This document shows, piece by piece, positions 17,504 through 26,892 of a stretch of DNA of 53,269 nt; the stretch's first letter is position 1; each line of letters begins with the position of its first letter. Source of the DNA: an uncultured Clostridia bacterium (GTDB lineage Bacteria > Bacillota > Clostridia > Oscillospirales > Ruminococcaceae); the NCBI GenBank assembly GCA_944382875.1, contig CALWNQ010000019.1, positions 1 to 53,269 on the forward strand. Direction: 5' to 3'. The notes beneath the pieces were generated by a model. It was not told the origin of the DNA and made no database searches. It saw nothing but the letters and a program-made list of their open reading frames with translations. A program made the position numbers and the translations under genes.

Positions 17504-18205
17504 ATGAACTATCAAATAGCGATTTGTGAGGATGTGATAGAAGACGCTCAGTATCTAACATCCGTTGTACAAAGTTGGGCACAGGAACAAAAAGTTTCCG
17601 TAAACGTCGAAACATTCCCATCAGCGGAAAGTTTTCTCTTTCGATATGAAGAAAAAAAGGATTACGATATTTTGTTACTGGATGTGGAAATGAAAAAAAT
17701 ATCCGGTATCCAGTTGGCAAAACAGATTCGTACCATAGATCACCATGCAGAAATCATCTTCACCACATCCCATTTTGAATTATCCGGAGAAGGTTACGAA
17801 GTGGACGCACTGCACTATCTTGTAAAGCCAATCGCGGAAGATAAACTCAAGGAGGTTCTTTCCAAAGCAGCACAGAAATTATCCGTGGAACCTCCGTCGC
17901 TTGTCATCAGCTGCAACGGGGAAACGGTGAAGCTTTTGGAAACAGATATTCAGTATATTGAGTCCTTCTTACATTATATTGTCGTCCACACGCTCAGCAC
18001 AGAATACAAACTGAAAGAAAATCTTTCTGCTCTGGAAGAAAAGCTCAGCAGTGATTTTTACCGAACTCATCGGTCCTATCTGGTGTCATTGAAGCATATC
18101 CGAAGAATTTCGCGTTCTGCGGTTTGGTTGGACTGCGGCGATGAGATTCCTCTGGCAAGAGGAAAATATGATGACATCAATCGGGCATTTATCGCACGGA
18201 ATTGA
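17504..18205 (+). CDS. LytTR-family response regulator
   Basis: About 233 residues from ATG 17504 (AGAGGATG upstream). Residues 1-115 form the receiver domain: acidic pocket ED at 8-9, phosphoacceptor Asp in LLLDVEM, and the KP pair in YLVKPI. Residues 125-230 are a LytTR DNA-binding domain (IQYIESFLHYIVVHT...FYRTHRSYLVSLKHI). Such AgrA/VirR-type regulators bind direct repeats and usually work with a GHKL-type kinase, encoded here 8 bases downstream. Two ABC exporters follow, so they are likely targets. Confidence 0.92.
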   Translation: MNYQIAICEDVIEDAQYLTSVVQSWAQEQKVSVNVETFPSAESFLFRYEEKKDYDILLLDVEMKKISGIQLAKQIRTIDHHAEIIFTTSHFELSGEGYEVDALHYLVKPIAEDKLKEVLSKAAQKLSVEPPSLVISCNGETVKLLETDIQYIESFLHYIVVHTLSTEYKLKENLSALEEKLSSDFYRTHRSYLVSLKHIRRISRSAVWLDCGDEIPLARGKYDDINRAFIARN

Positions 18206-18213
18206 GGAACCTT

Positions 18214-18864
18214 ATGAGAAAGAAAACCTACTTAAAATTGGTGGAATATCAAACAGAACAGTCCAAGCGGCATCTGGACGAAGTGCGGAGTATTCACACC
18301 GAAATGCGGGGATACAAGCATGATTTCCATCACCATCTGCAAACACTCAAAGGGCAGCTGGAAGCCGGTGAAACGGAGCGGGCACTTGCGTATATTGAAC
18401 AGCTGGATCACGAGCTGATGAATGTGGACACCCTTTTGAAAACCGGCAACATTTCACTGGACGCCATTTTGTCCGCTAAAATCGCCCAGGCAAAAGCAGA
18501 AAATATTGCAGTTACGATCAAAGCGGTTGTTCCGGATCATCTGACCATCACTGATCTGGAACTCAGTATCTTGGTGGGGAATCTGCTGGACAATGCCATT
18601 GAAGGATGCCGAACCGCTGCGGGAGAACGCTTTATCCGGATTTATATGTCCATGAAAGGGAAAATGCTGTATTTTTCTATGCTGAATTCCGCGGGAGAAA
18701 AGAAGAAGAAAACAGACGGACTGTTTTCTTCCAGCAAAGATGGTCTGCATGGGTTCGGGCTGCGGCGTGCCGAAGCAATTCTAGAAGAACACGGCGGATG
18801 GTGTAAATATAACAGTGAAAACGGGGCGTTTACCTCGGAGTTTTTAGTTCCTGCTATGGAATAA
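18214..18864 (+). CDS. GHKL-type sensor kinase lacking a membrane sensor
   Basis: About 216 residues from ATG 18214 (GAGGAAC upstream). It resembles the cytoplasmic half of AgrC-like kinases: a dimerisation helix with GYKHDFHHHLQTL (phosphoacceptor His), then an HATPase with LDNAIEGC (N box) and HGFGLRRAEAI (G2 box). The N-terminal multi-pass sensor usually seen in AgrC (about 200 residues) is absent, and the gene begins right after the regulator. Either it takes its signal from another membrane protein, such as the following exporters, or it is a naturally short or cut-down kinase. It pairs with the LytTR regulator. Confidence 0.85.
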   Translation: MRKKTYLKLVEYQTEQSKRHLDEVRSIHTEMRGYKHDFHHHLQTLKGQLEAGETERALAYIEQLDHELMNVDTLLKTGNISLDAILSAKIAQAKAENIAVTIKAVVPDHLTITDLELSILVGNLLDNAIEGCRTAAGERFIRIYMSMKGKMLYFSMLNSAGEKKKKTDGLFSSSKDGLHGFGLRRAEAILEEHGGWCKYNSENGAFTSEFLVPAME

Positions 18865-18868
18865 ATGC

Positions 18869-18905
18869 AATTCGTGTACTGGCTGATGCAGTTGGTGCAC
18901 GAATT
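18869..18905 (+). promoter_or_regulatory. Inverted-repeat operator candidate upstream of the ABC pair
   Basis: AATTCGTG (18869-18876) and CACGAATT (18898-18905) form an 8-bp inverted repeat with a 21-base spacer, immediately upstream of the -35 at 18906. Suits a regulator controlling the exporters. Confidence 0.5.
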
Positions 18906-18934
18906 TTGTTTAAAAGCAGCTACTGTGCTATGAT
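18906..18934 (+). promoter_or_regulatory. Promoter of the two ABC exporter genes
   Basis: TTGTTT (18906-18911), 17-base spacer, TATGAT (18929-18934), followed by GAAAGGAGTGG and ATG 18957. Confidence 0.72.
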
Positions 18935-18956
18935 GGAAAAGAAAGGAGTGGATACT

Positions 18957-20792
18957 ATGTCGTCAAAAAAGAAAAAACCAATTCATTCATCTTTTTCCAA
19001 TGCCATCTGGTCTGTTAGAAATCTGGTTCGGTACAGCCCGACGGCGTTTGTTCTGCTGCTAATGATGGTTCCAATACAGGTTCTCCTGCAGTATATGAAC
19101 ATTTACCTGCCTTCCCTTGTCGTATCCGAAATTATAACGGAGCAACCCCTTTCTCATGCGCTATTGTCGGTGGGTATTGTAATGGCAGTCATTCTGCTTG
19201 GCAATTTGATGAAAAATGCGCTCGAATTTGTCAAATCATCAAAGCTCAGCGTGTATCGGTACAAAATGGCGAATCTGGTTACCAGGAAAAAGCTGGGGAT
19301 GTTTTACCAGCTATATGAGCGGAAAGAAATTCATGACCTTGGAAACCGTGCGGAAATTGCCACACAAATGTGGGACGGAAGTCTGCCACTGGTAGATATG
19401 GTTCGCAATGGCTTTGGTATTGTGCAAAATATATTGGGATACTTTTTGTTTGGGACAGTCCTTTCTTTTGTCAGTCCCTGGCTGGTCCTTCTTTTGACGA
19501 TTGCGCCGGTGATCAATCTTCTTTGCGTCCATGCATACAACAAATGGGAATATTCCCATCGGGATGTGATTGCAGAACTAAACCAGAAATTATGGTATAC
19601 CACAACATTGTCGGATGATTTTTCCACAGCAAAGGATATTCGTGTGTACAGTTTAGCTTCCTGGATTACGGAATGTTATCGGGATTTGTCATCCCAATGT
19701 GGAAATTGGGAGAAGAAAACCGCAACCCGAAACTTTTTATCCCGCATTGCCGACCTGCTGGTGATTCTGATTCGCGATGGAGGTGCCTATGCACTTCTGA
19801 TTTCAATGGTGTTGAGAAATGAGCTAACTGTGGATCAGTTTGTTTTATATTTCGCCGCTGTTTCTTCTTTTGCTACATGGGTAGGCGGGATCATTGATTG
19901 CTGGAACAAAATACACGCCAGCAGCCTACAAATCTGCGACTACCGGGAATTCGTTGATTACCCGGATGAAGAGGGGGAAGGTACTGCTCAGATTGAGGAT
20001 GCCCTTTCCGAAGCACCGGAGATTCTTTTTGACAAGGTTTGTTTTCGTTATGACGGTGCGGAGGAGGATACGATTCACAATCTTTCTTTTACCCTTCATA
20101 AAGGAGAAAAAGTAGCTTTGGTCGGGTTAAACGGCGCCGGAAAAACAACCATTGTCAAGCTGCTCTGCGGACTTTATAAGCCCACATCCGGAGAAATCCG
20201 GATCAACGGGATTCCCTTATCCCAATTCCGTAAAGATGACTACTACCGGCTGATCTCCCCCGTTTTTCAGGATGTGAAGACAGCGTTCTTTTCCCTTGCC
20301 GAAACGGTTTCCGGACAATCTGCGGACAACACAGATCTTTCCAAAGCAGAAGCATGTATGCGAAGAGCGGGACTCGGATCGAAACTGGATTCGCTGCCCA
20401 ATGGCATCCATACAAAATTGAACAAACATGTGAATCCGGATGGCATCGAACTTTCGGGCGGTGAAGTGCAAAAACTGATGATGGCACGGGCTCTTTATAA
20501 AGATGCACCGCTGCTGGTTTTAGATGAGCCGACTGCTGCTTTGGACCCGATTGCGGAAAGCCAGATTTATACAGAATATCATCAGATGACAAAAAACAAA
20601 ACCTCTCTGTTTATTTCACATCGACTGGCTTCCACTTCCTTTTGTGACCGAATTCTTTTGCTGGAAAATGGCTCGATTGCAGAAGAAGGTACACATGAAC
20701 AGCTGATCAGAAAGGGAGGCAAGTATTGGCAGCTGTTTGAGATACAGAGCTGTTGGTACCAGAAAGACGGAAAAGGAGGTTTGGAATTATGA
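18957..20792 (+). CDS. ABC exporter half-transporter, first of a pair
   Basis: About 611 residues from ATG 18957, which has a strong RBS. Residues 1-350 carry membrane helices of the type IV exporter fold; the ATPase has Walker A LVGLNGAGKTT, signature ELSGGEVQKLMMARAL, Walker B LVLDEPTAALD and the switch His in SHRLAS. It overlaps the next ABC gene by ATGA, so the two probably form a heterodimer. Both ATPase sites look complete. No peptidase domain is present. Together with the LytTR/GHKL pair this resembles peptide-export or peptide-resistance loci, but no precursor gene is identified. Substrate unknown. Confidence 0.9.
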   Translation: MSSKKKKPIHSSFSNAIWSVRNLVRYSPTAFVLLLMMVPIQVLLQYMNIYLPSLVVSEIITEQPLSHALLSVGIVMAVILLGNLMKNALEFVKSSKLSVYRYKMANLVTRKKLGMFYQLYERKEIHDLGNRAEIATQMWDGSLPLVDMVRNGFGIVQNILGYFLFGTVLSFVSPWLVLLLTIAPVINLLCVHAYNKWEYSHRDVIAELNQKLWYTTTLSDDFSTAKDIRVYSLASWITECYRDLSSQCGNWEKKTATRNFLSRIADLLVILIRDGGAYALLISMVLRNELTVDQFVLYFAAVSSFATWVGGIIDCWNKIHASSLQICDYREFVDYPDEEGEGTAQIEDALSEAPEILFDKVCFRYDGAEEDTIHNLSFTLHKGEKVALVGLNGAGKTTIVKLLCGLYKPTSGEIRINGIPLSQFRKDDYYRLISPVFQDVKTAFFSLAETVSGQSADNTDLSKAEACMRRAGLGSKLDSLPNGIHTKLNKHVNPDGIELSGGEVQKLMMARALYKDAPLLVLDEPTAALDPIAESQIYTEYHQMTKNKTSLFISHRLASTSFCDRILLLENGSIAEEGTHEQLIRKGGKYWQLFEIQSCWYQKDGKGGLEL

Positions 20793-22603
20793 CCTGGAAA
20801 GAACATTTGCAAATTTCCAAAAGAGCAATTCGATTCAGTTTTCAGCTTGATCGGAAATACGCCATTTGTGTGATACTCAATGCTTTTTTGTCAGCTGTTA
20901 TCGGCTATATTCCGATTTACTTTTCCGCTAAAGTGATCGATGCGCTGTATCAGCATGACCGGCTATCCACAATGATTCTGTACGTAGTGCTTACGGTTGG
21001 ACTTGTATTTCTGATAAATTTTATCAATACCTATATTTCTGCGGCAAAAAATACGGCTTCATACAGCATGTATCGGAATGAGCTTTGGATGTTTTCCGAA
21101 AAAGCCATGAAGATGGCATACGAATCGATAGAAGATTCGGAGGTTACCAGGCTGCGCTATCGTATCCAGAAAGAATCGCAAACGGGATTTAACTGTTATT
21201 ATTTATATCATACATTGAAACACGGGATTGGAAATCTTACAAAAATTGTAGCTTCGATTGGATTAACCGCTTCATTTTTTGGGTTGCCTTCCGTTCCTGT
21301 TTATATGAAGCTGCTCATGCTTGCCGGCTTGCTTGTAACACTTGTTGTTTCCATGTTCTCCACTTCTAAAATTAACGAGCTGGATCACCATTTCTGGGAC
21401 ATCAGCGCAAATATGAATGTTTTCTCCCAACAGTTTTCCGATTATATTGAGAATTACAATGCTGGAAAAGATATCCGCATGTATGGAATGAAGGATCATC
21501 TTGCAGACGAATCTTTGAAATTGGATGCAGATTACTATAATCTGGCAATTCAGAATTCCTACAAACAGGCGCTCTGGTCTATTCCCAGTTCGATATTGTT
21601 ATATGCATTTGAATTTGGAATTTATGCGATATTGATTTTTGCAGCTTTGGATGGCAGTATCACAGTGGGGGCTGTTGCAAAATATGTTTCCTGTATCATG
21701 CTTTTGATCGGTGCCATTACCGATATGGTAAAAACGGTGCAGATGGCATTGGATAACCATCAGTATCTGAAACGATACTTTTCCTATCTGGACATTCCCA
21801 ACCACATGTACCAAGGTACATTGACCGTGGAAAAACGGGATGACAATGAGTATTTTGTGGAATTCCGGAATGTGAGTTTCCGGTATCCCAATACCGATCA
21901 ATATGTACTGCGGCATGTAAATTTTCGATTCAAAATTGGAGAAAAACTGGCGATTGTCGGCAGGAACGGTTCGGGGAAAACGACCTTTATCAAGCTGTTG
22001 TGCCGTTTATACGATCCAACTGAAGGAGAAATCCTATTGAATGGCGTGGATATCCGGAAATACGATTATGACGAATATTTGTCGATCTTTTCGGTTGTGT
22101 TTCAGGATTTCAAACTGCTTTCCTTTGGACTTGGTCAGAATGTTGCCGCAGGTGTTGCATATGATCCGGAACGGGTGACATCCTGCCTGGCGAAAGCCGG
22201 TTTCGGAGATCGGCTTCAAGATATGCCAGAGGGACTGGACACCTGCTTATATAAGGATTTTGAGAAAAACGGGGTGGAGATTTCCGGCGGAGAAGCGCAG
22301 AAAATTGCGCTCGCCAGGGCACTGTATAAAAATGCACCGTTCATTATTCTGGATGAACCCACTGCCGCGCTGGACCCGATTGCGGAATACGAGGTTTATT
22401 CTAAATTTGATGAAATTGTGGGAGAAAAAACAGCCATCTATATCAGCCACCGGCTTTCTTCCTGCCGGTTCTGCGATACGATTGCGGTGTTTGACCAGGG
22501 ACAGATTGTGCAGAAAGGCAGTCATGAACAATTGGTTTCCGATGAAAAGGGAAAATATTACGAATTGTGGCACGCACAAGCACAGTACTACACGGTATTA
22601 TAA
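20789..22603 (+). CDS. ABC exporter half-transporter, second of a pair
   Basis: About 604 residues from ATG 20789 with AAAGGAGGT upstream, overlapping the previous stop (ATGA). N-terminal helices (VILNAFLSAVIGYIPIYFSA, VVLTVGLVFLINFINTY and others) are followed by an ATPase: Walker A IVGRNGSGKTT, signature EISGGEAQKIALARAL, Walker B IILDEPTAALD and SHRLSS. It is a sister of the upstream protein and very likely its dimer partner. The 3' part of this gene has a decayed look-alike at 26955-27035. The 285 bases after it hold no convincing gene; a 29-codon Cys-containing frame at 22620-22709 lacks an RBS. Confidence 0.9.
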   Translation: MTWKEHLQISKRAIRFSFQLDRKYAICVILNAFLSAVIGYIPIYFSAKVIDALYQHDRLSTMILYVVLTVGLVFLINFINTYISAAKNTASYSMYRNELWMFSEKAMKMAYESIEDSEVTRLRYRIQKESQTGFNCYYLYHTLKHGIGNLTKIVASIGLTASFFGLPSVPVYMKLLMLAGLLVTLVVSMFSTSKINELDHHFWDISANMNVFSQQFSDYIENYNAGKDIRMYGMKDHLADESLKLDADYYNLAIQNSYKQALWSIPSSILLYAFEFGIYAILIFAALDGSITVGAVAKYVSCIMLLIGAITDMVKTVQMALDNHQYLKRYFSYLDIPNHMYQGTLTVEKRDDNEYFVEFRNVSFRYPNTDQYVLRHVNFRFKIGEKLAIVGRNGSGKTTFIKLLCRLYDPTEGEILLNGVDIRKYDYDEYLSIFSVVFQDFKLLSFGLGQNVAAGVAYDPERVTSCLAKAGFGDRLQDMPEGLDTCLYKDFEKNGVEISGGEAQKIALARALYKNAPFIILDEPTAALDPIAEYEVYSKFDEIVGEKTAIYISHRLSSCRFCDTIAVFDQGQIVQKGSHEQLVSDEKGKYYELWHAQAQYYTVL

Positions 22604-22889
22604 ATTTTGGTTTACAGTTCATGAACGATTGTATTATTTGCTATCAGAAATGTGTCTCAAGAACAATACAGCCCCGGCAACCTGCCAAGGATGTATTCGT
22701 TTTGTTTTAGAAAAATGTGCGGAAATCTACTTTTAATGTCTTAAAAATTGTGTTATTCTATATTTGTATGAGTTGTAAACAGAAGAGAATTAAAGGCGAA
22801 TTTATGGCTGGTAATGATTTCAAATCTACAACCGGCAGCAATCATTTAAAATTATGAACAATAGCGGTAAAAGGAAGAATTGAAAAAGT

Positions 22890-23570
22890 ATGCGAGTGTT
22901 AATTGTAGAAGATGAAAAAGATTTGAATCATATTATTGGGAAACACCTTTCTGCTGAGGGATATAGCGTAGACAGTTGTTACGATGGAGAAGAGGCAATC
23001 GATATATTGTCCTATACCGAATATGATGCGATTGTGCTGGACATCATGATGCCAAAAGCCGATGGGTATGAGGTTTTGCGTTCTTTGCGAAAGCAGGGGA
23101 AAAATACGCCGGTGCTGTTTCTTACTGCAAAAGACTCCATTTCGGACCGGGTAAAGGGGTTAGACAGCGGCGCCAATGATTATCTGGTCAAGCCGTTTTC
23201 CATGCAGGAATTGTCCGCTAGAATTCGAGCCATGACCAGGACGGCTTTTGGAAATACGGAAAACGTCATTACAGTCGATGATCTGGAGCTGGATTGTAAT
23301 TCGCATATTGTGAAGCGTGCCGGTAAGGAAATCGTCCTTTCTGCCAAGGAATACGCCTTGTTGGAATATTTGATGATGAATAAGGGGCGTATTCTATCCA
23401 GAGAAAAAATTGAAGACCATATTTGGAATTTCGATTATGAGGGCGGAACTAATGTCGTGGATGTTTATATCCGCTATCTGAGAAAGAAAATTGATGAGGG
23501 ACATGAGAAAAAACTGATTCACACTGTACGTGGAAGAGGTTATGTGATACGAGAGGATACACAGGAATGA
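22890..23570 (+). CDS. OmpR/PhoB-family response regulator
   Basis: A 226-residue regulator. Receiver domain 1-120 with VEDEKD, the phosphoacceptor in IVLDIMMPK and K in LVKPFSM; winged-helix DNA-binding domain 130-224 with SREKIEDHIWNFDYEGGTNVVDVYIRYLRKKI. The start at 22890 follows GGTAAAAGGAAG. Its stop overlaps the kinase start (ATGA at 23567-23570). The likely target is the PepSY gene downstream, which has a tandem-repeat box at its promoter. A long AT-rich leader (22740-22889) precedes it. Confidence 0.93.
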   Translation: MRVLIVEDEKDLNHIIGKHLSAEGYSVDSCYDGEEAIDILSYTEYDAIVLDIMMPKADGYEVLRSLRKQGKNTPVLFLTAKDSISDRVKGLDSGANDYLVKPFSMQELSARIRAMTRTAFGNTENVITVDDLELDCNSHIVKRAGKEIVLSAKEYALLEYLMMNKGRILSREKIEDHIWNFDYEGGTNVVDVYIRYLRKKIDEGHEKKLIHTVRGRGYVIREDTQE

Positions 23571-24994
23571 GAAAAGTGTCCATACGGGTTAAAATTACGC
23601 TGTGGTTTTCAGCAGCGTTGGTCGTCATTGTCGGATTAGCATATGTGATTGTGCTGGCTGCCAGCAATAGCGTGATTCAGAAAGGTATTCGGGATGTCCT
23701 GATTGAAACTGTGGAGAATAATGTAGATGAAGTAGAGTACTATGCAAGCCTTGACGATTTGAACCAGGAATCCGATGTGGATCACTATATGGAATATGAG
23801 AATGGTTACTTGGAAATTGACGATGATTTTTTAGACGAAGTAAATGAGGTCTATACATCCCTATATCGGTCGGATAAAGTTTTTTTATATGGAGAAAACC
23901 CCATAGCCTATGAATCCTCCGATATGGACTTTCTGGACCGGCAGATTCAAAAAATTAAAGTGAAGAATACCCTTTATTATATTTTCGACTGCCAACTGAC
24001 CGCAGAGGGATTAGACAGTTTGTGGCTGCGCGGTGTTGTGTCCGAAAAGCAGGGAGAAATACAGATGCAGAGCATCTATACGGTATCTTTGATTTTGCTT
24101 CCTGCTTTAGTTTTATTGGCTATCATAGGAGGATATTTCATTGCCGGAAGGATGTTAAGGCCCATTCATCAAATGACGGAAATCGCCTCTCAAATCAGTC
24201 AAGGCGATGACTTAAAAAAACGGATTGATATTGGGGAAGGAACCGATGAGCTTCATCAGTTGGCCGATACCTTTAACGAGATGTTTAGCCGATTAGATAC
24301 TTCCTTTGAAAAGGAGCGACAATTTACTTCGGACGCTTCCCATGAACTGCGGACGCCGATGGCTGTCATTATGGCCCAATGTGAGTATTCCCTGGAACAT
24401 CCATGTGATACGGAGGAATATATTGATTCGCTTTCGGTAATTCAACGGCAAGGGCGGCGAATGTCAAAATTGATCAATGATATGCTCGTGTTTATGAGAT
24501 TGGAGCTGCGAGCGGATCATTATCAAAAGCAAAAAATAAATTTCTCCCAGTTGGCAGAATCTATCTGCGCGGATATGGCCATGATACAGGAAAAAAATAT
24601 CACGCTCCAATATGAAATTCAACCGGAGGTGTTTGTTTACGGGAATCCGGAGCTGCTTTCTCGCTTGTTAACGAACCTGATCAGCAATTCGTATCGCTAT
24701 GGAAAAGAAAATGGTAAAATTAAGGTGATTTTGAAAGAAGCGGAAGATCACGTTTGCCTGCGTGTCGCTGATGATGGGGTTGGCATAGCGGAGGAAAATC
24801 TAGAAAAAATATTTCATCGATTTTATCAGGTGGATAGTTCCCATTCAGAAACGGGAAGTGGATTGGGGCTGTCTATGGTAAAGGAAATCGCGGAATTTCA
24901 TAATGGAAAGATTGGGGTAAAAAGTACGTTGGGAGAAGGAAGTGTATTTGAACTTACACTGAAGAAAATTTCTTCCGAACAATTTTCCAACTAA
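23567..24994 (+). CDS. Membrane sensor histidine kinase
   Basis: A 475-residue kinase. First membrane helix about 10-33, an extracytoplasmic sensor about 34-165 rich in Asp/Glu/Tyr, second helix about 170-192, then a HAMP linker, HisKA with SHELRTPM (phosphoacceptor His), and HATPase with NLISNSYRYG (N box), ADDGVGI (G1) and GSGLGLSMV (G2). It is complete and paired with the regulator upstream. The acidic sensor would suit a cation or cationic peptide, and the neighbouring PepSY protein could modulate it. Both ideas are inference. Confidence 0.93.
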   Translation: MRKVSIRVKITLWFSAALVVIVGLAYVIVLAASNSVIQKGIRDVLIETVENNVDEVEYYASLDDLNQESDVDHYMEYENGYLEIDDDFLDEVNEVYTSLYRSDKVFLYGENPIAYESSDMDFLDRQIQKIKVKNTLYYIFDCQLTAEGLDSLWLRGVVSEKQGEIQMQSIYTVSLILLPALVLLAIIGGYFIAGRMLRPIHQMTEIASQISQGDDLKKRIDIGEGTDELHQLADTFNEMFSRLDTSFEKERQFTSDASHELRTPMAVIMAQCEYSLEHPCDTEEYIDSLSVIQRQGRRMSKLINDMLVFMRLELRADHYQKQKINFSQLAESICADMAMIQEKNITLQYEIQPEVFVYGNPELLSRLLTNLISNSYRYGKENGKIKVILKEAEDHVCLRVADDGVGIAEENLEKIFHRFYQVDSSHSETGSGLGLSMVKEIAEFHNGKIGVKSTLGEGSVFELTLKKISSEQFSN

Positions 24995-25022
24995 TCTTTT
25001 TTTAATCTTTGTCTTATATAAT
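24992..25022 (+). promoter_or_regulatory. Tandem-repeat regulator box and -10 of the PepSY gene
   Basis: TAATCTTT is repeated at 24992-24999 and 25003-25010, exactly 11 bases apart, and a TATAAT follows at 25017-25022. The second repeat lies where a -35 should be. This is the usual layout of a target activated by OmpR/PhoB-type regulators. The first repeat overlaps the kinase stop codon. Confidence 0.65.
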
Positions 25023-25058
25023 AACCTCATAATCCATTTAAATAAAGGAGTAGGTTAT

Positions 25059-26552
25059 ATGAACAAGATAAAGAAATTATTTGGAACCCCTTGGAAGGCA
25101 ACCGTTTCATCCATTTGTGCCGTTCTGTTGCTGGCAGGAATTTTCACGGGAACCGCATATGCGGCAAGTGCGATTGCTGAAAATAATGCGATCGGCAATG
25201 AGAAAGCGCAAAACTTTGCATTTGCAGATGCTGGTGTTGATCCGGTAACTGCAAAAGTGGCAAAAACAGAATTTGACTTTGAACAGGGACAATTTGTCTA
25301 TGAAGTGGAATTCTACGCAAATGATACCGAATATACGTATTTGGTAAAAGCCAGCAATGGTGAGATTCTGAAGAAAGAATTGGAAATTAATAACCCTACC
25401 GGTGGAAAGACGGTGTTGAACGCGAAGATTACGTTAGAAGATGCCAAAAAAATCGCTTTGACCGATGCGGGAGTATCTTCGCAAGATGCCGTATTTACAG
25501 AAGAAAAATTGGATAAGGATCAGACTCTTACAGTATATGACATTTCTTTCTACACAAAAGATACCGAATACGAATATGAGATTAACGCCAGTACGGGTGC
25601 AGTATTCAGCAAGAGTAAGGAAACACAGGTGCTGGATCAGTCAAGCCGCGATCAAACAATGACATCTTCTCAGCAGGAGTCAACCACTAATACAAAATCA
25701 GAACAGCAAACAGCCCAGAACTCAACCGGAACACAGGCACAAAGCAGTGTTACATTGGAATCAGCCAAAAATACCGCGTTATCCGATGCGGGGGTAAAGG
25801 CTTCGGACGCAACATTTACCAAATCGGCGCTGGATTACGACGATGGCCGCAAGGTATATGATATTGAATTTTATACCGCCAGCTATGAGTATGAATATGA
25901 AATTGACGCCAATACCGGAGCGATATTTAGTAAGAATAAAGAGACTCTGCCGGTACAAGCGGTGAAGCCCTCTGCTACTCCAGAACAAACGGCTCCTTCA
26001 CAGTCTCAAAGTAACCAGCAGGGGAACACTTCCGTTTCTGGACAGAATAACCAAAGCCAATCGACACAAAATGCGAGTGGGACAGATGTGACGTTGGAAA
26101 CAGCTAAGAATACTGCTTTGTCGGACGCAGGAGTAAAGGCTTCGGACGCAACATTTACTAAATCAGCATTGGATTATGACGATGGCCGCAAGGTGTATGA
26201 TATTGAATTTTATACCTCAACTCATGAGTATGATTATGAAGTCAGTGCCGAAACCGGAAAAATTACAAAGCGCGATGTGGAAGCTTTTCGTGTCAATCAG
26301 GATACTCAGGGGAATAATACAAGCAATTCTGGTGATACCGGAAACTATATTGGTGTGGAGCAGGCAAAATCGATTGCCGTTTCTCATGCCGGCCTATCTG
26401 TGGAATCTGTGACCTTTAAAAAAGCGAAGTTTGAAAGGGACGATGGACACACCGTATATGAGGTTGAATTTTTAAACAATGGAATCGAGTACGAATACAC
26501 GATTGATGCGGTATCCGGATCTATTATGGAATACGATTGTGATCGCGACTAA
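25059..26552 (+). CDS. Secreted or membrane-anchored protein with five PepSY domains
   Basis: A 497-residue protein with an N-terminal hydrophobic signal (about 15-35, ending at TAYAAS). It carries five PepSY-type repeats at roughly 45-108, 122-188, 230-292, 340-405 and 430-495. Each has a helix AKxxALxDAGV followed by strands (VYDIEFYT..YEYEI). They are joined by Q/S/T-rich linkers. Repeats three and four are almost identical at DNA level. PepSY domains are linked to inhibition of proteases and to modulation of sensor kinases. AAAGGAGTAGG precedes the ATG. Its place behind a two-component pair and a regulator box suggests feedback on that kinase. Confidence 0.88.
   Translation: MNKIKKLFGTPWKATVSSICAVLLLAGIFTGTAYAASAIAENNAIGNEKAQNFAFADAGVDPVTAKVAKTEFDFEQGQFVYEVEFYANDTEYTYLVKASNGEILKKELEINNPTGGKTVLNAKITLEDAKKIALTDAGVSSQDAVFTEEKLDKDQTLTVYDISFYTKDTEYEYEINASTGAVFSKSKETQVLDQSSRDQTMTSSQQESTTNTKSEQQTAQNSTGTQAQSSVTLESAKNTALSDAGVKASDATFTKSALDYDDGRKVYDIEFYTASYEYEYEIDANTGAIFSKNKETLPVQAVKPSATPEQTAPSQSQSNQQGNTSVSGQNNQSQSTQNASGTDVTLETAKNTALSDAGVKASDATFTKSALDYDDGRKVYDIEFYTSTHEYDYEVSAETGKITKRDVEAFRVNQDTQGNNTSNSGDTGNYIGVEQAKSIAVSHAGLSVESVTFKKAKFERDDGHTVYEVEFLNNGIEYEYTIDAVSGSIMEYDCDRD
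25750..26220 (+). repeat. Internal duplicated PepSY unit
   Basis: The DNA around 25785-25875 and 26120-26212 is nearly identical (GTAAAGGCTTCGGACGCAAC and the following 60 bases), showing recent tandem duplication of one PepSY domain. Confidence 0.8.
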
Positions 26553-26608
26553 TATTGCTTCATAAAGGGAATCATATAAATAATTCTTTTTGGTAAAATT
26601 GTTTGCGT

Positions 26609-26647
26609 AAAAAGCAAAGAGTGGAAAGCTTCCCTCTTTGCTTTTTT
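26609..26647 (+). terminator. Rho-independent terminator of the PepSY gene
   Basis: AAAAAGCAAAGAG (26609-26621) pairs with CTCTTTGCTTTTT (26634-26646). Confidence 0.88.
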
Positions 26648-26892
26648 GTTGATATTGATGTTTCAAATTGGGCAAAAACGAAACGAGAAGAATCTTCCGG
26701 GTAGTTATTTGTAAGTTTTGCAATAAGGTTAATTAAATACTTGCAAAAATGTATAATAAATCCGAATTACACATCATATCCGAGAGATGTTTGCGAAAAA
26801 TCAGTTGAAAGTTTCTTATTTATTTGACAGTGAAAAAGGACAGTTTTTTTGGCATCAAATCAGGTTGTAATAAAAAAATAAGCCAAATTAAT

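Noticed and set aside
22620-22736. Two short Cys-containing frames after the ABC pair as possible signal peptide precursors
   Set aside because: No RBS, no leader or cleavage motif, and they overlap each other; too weak to call.
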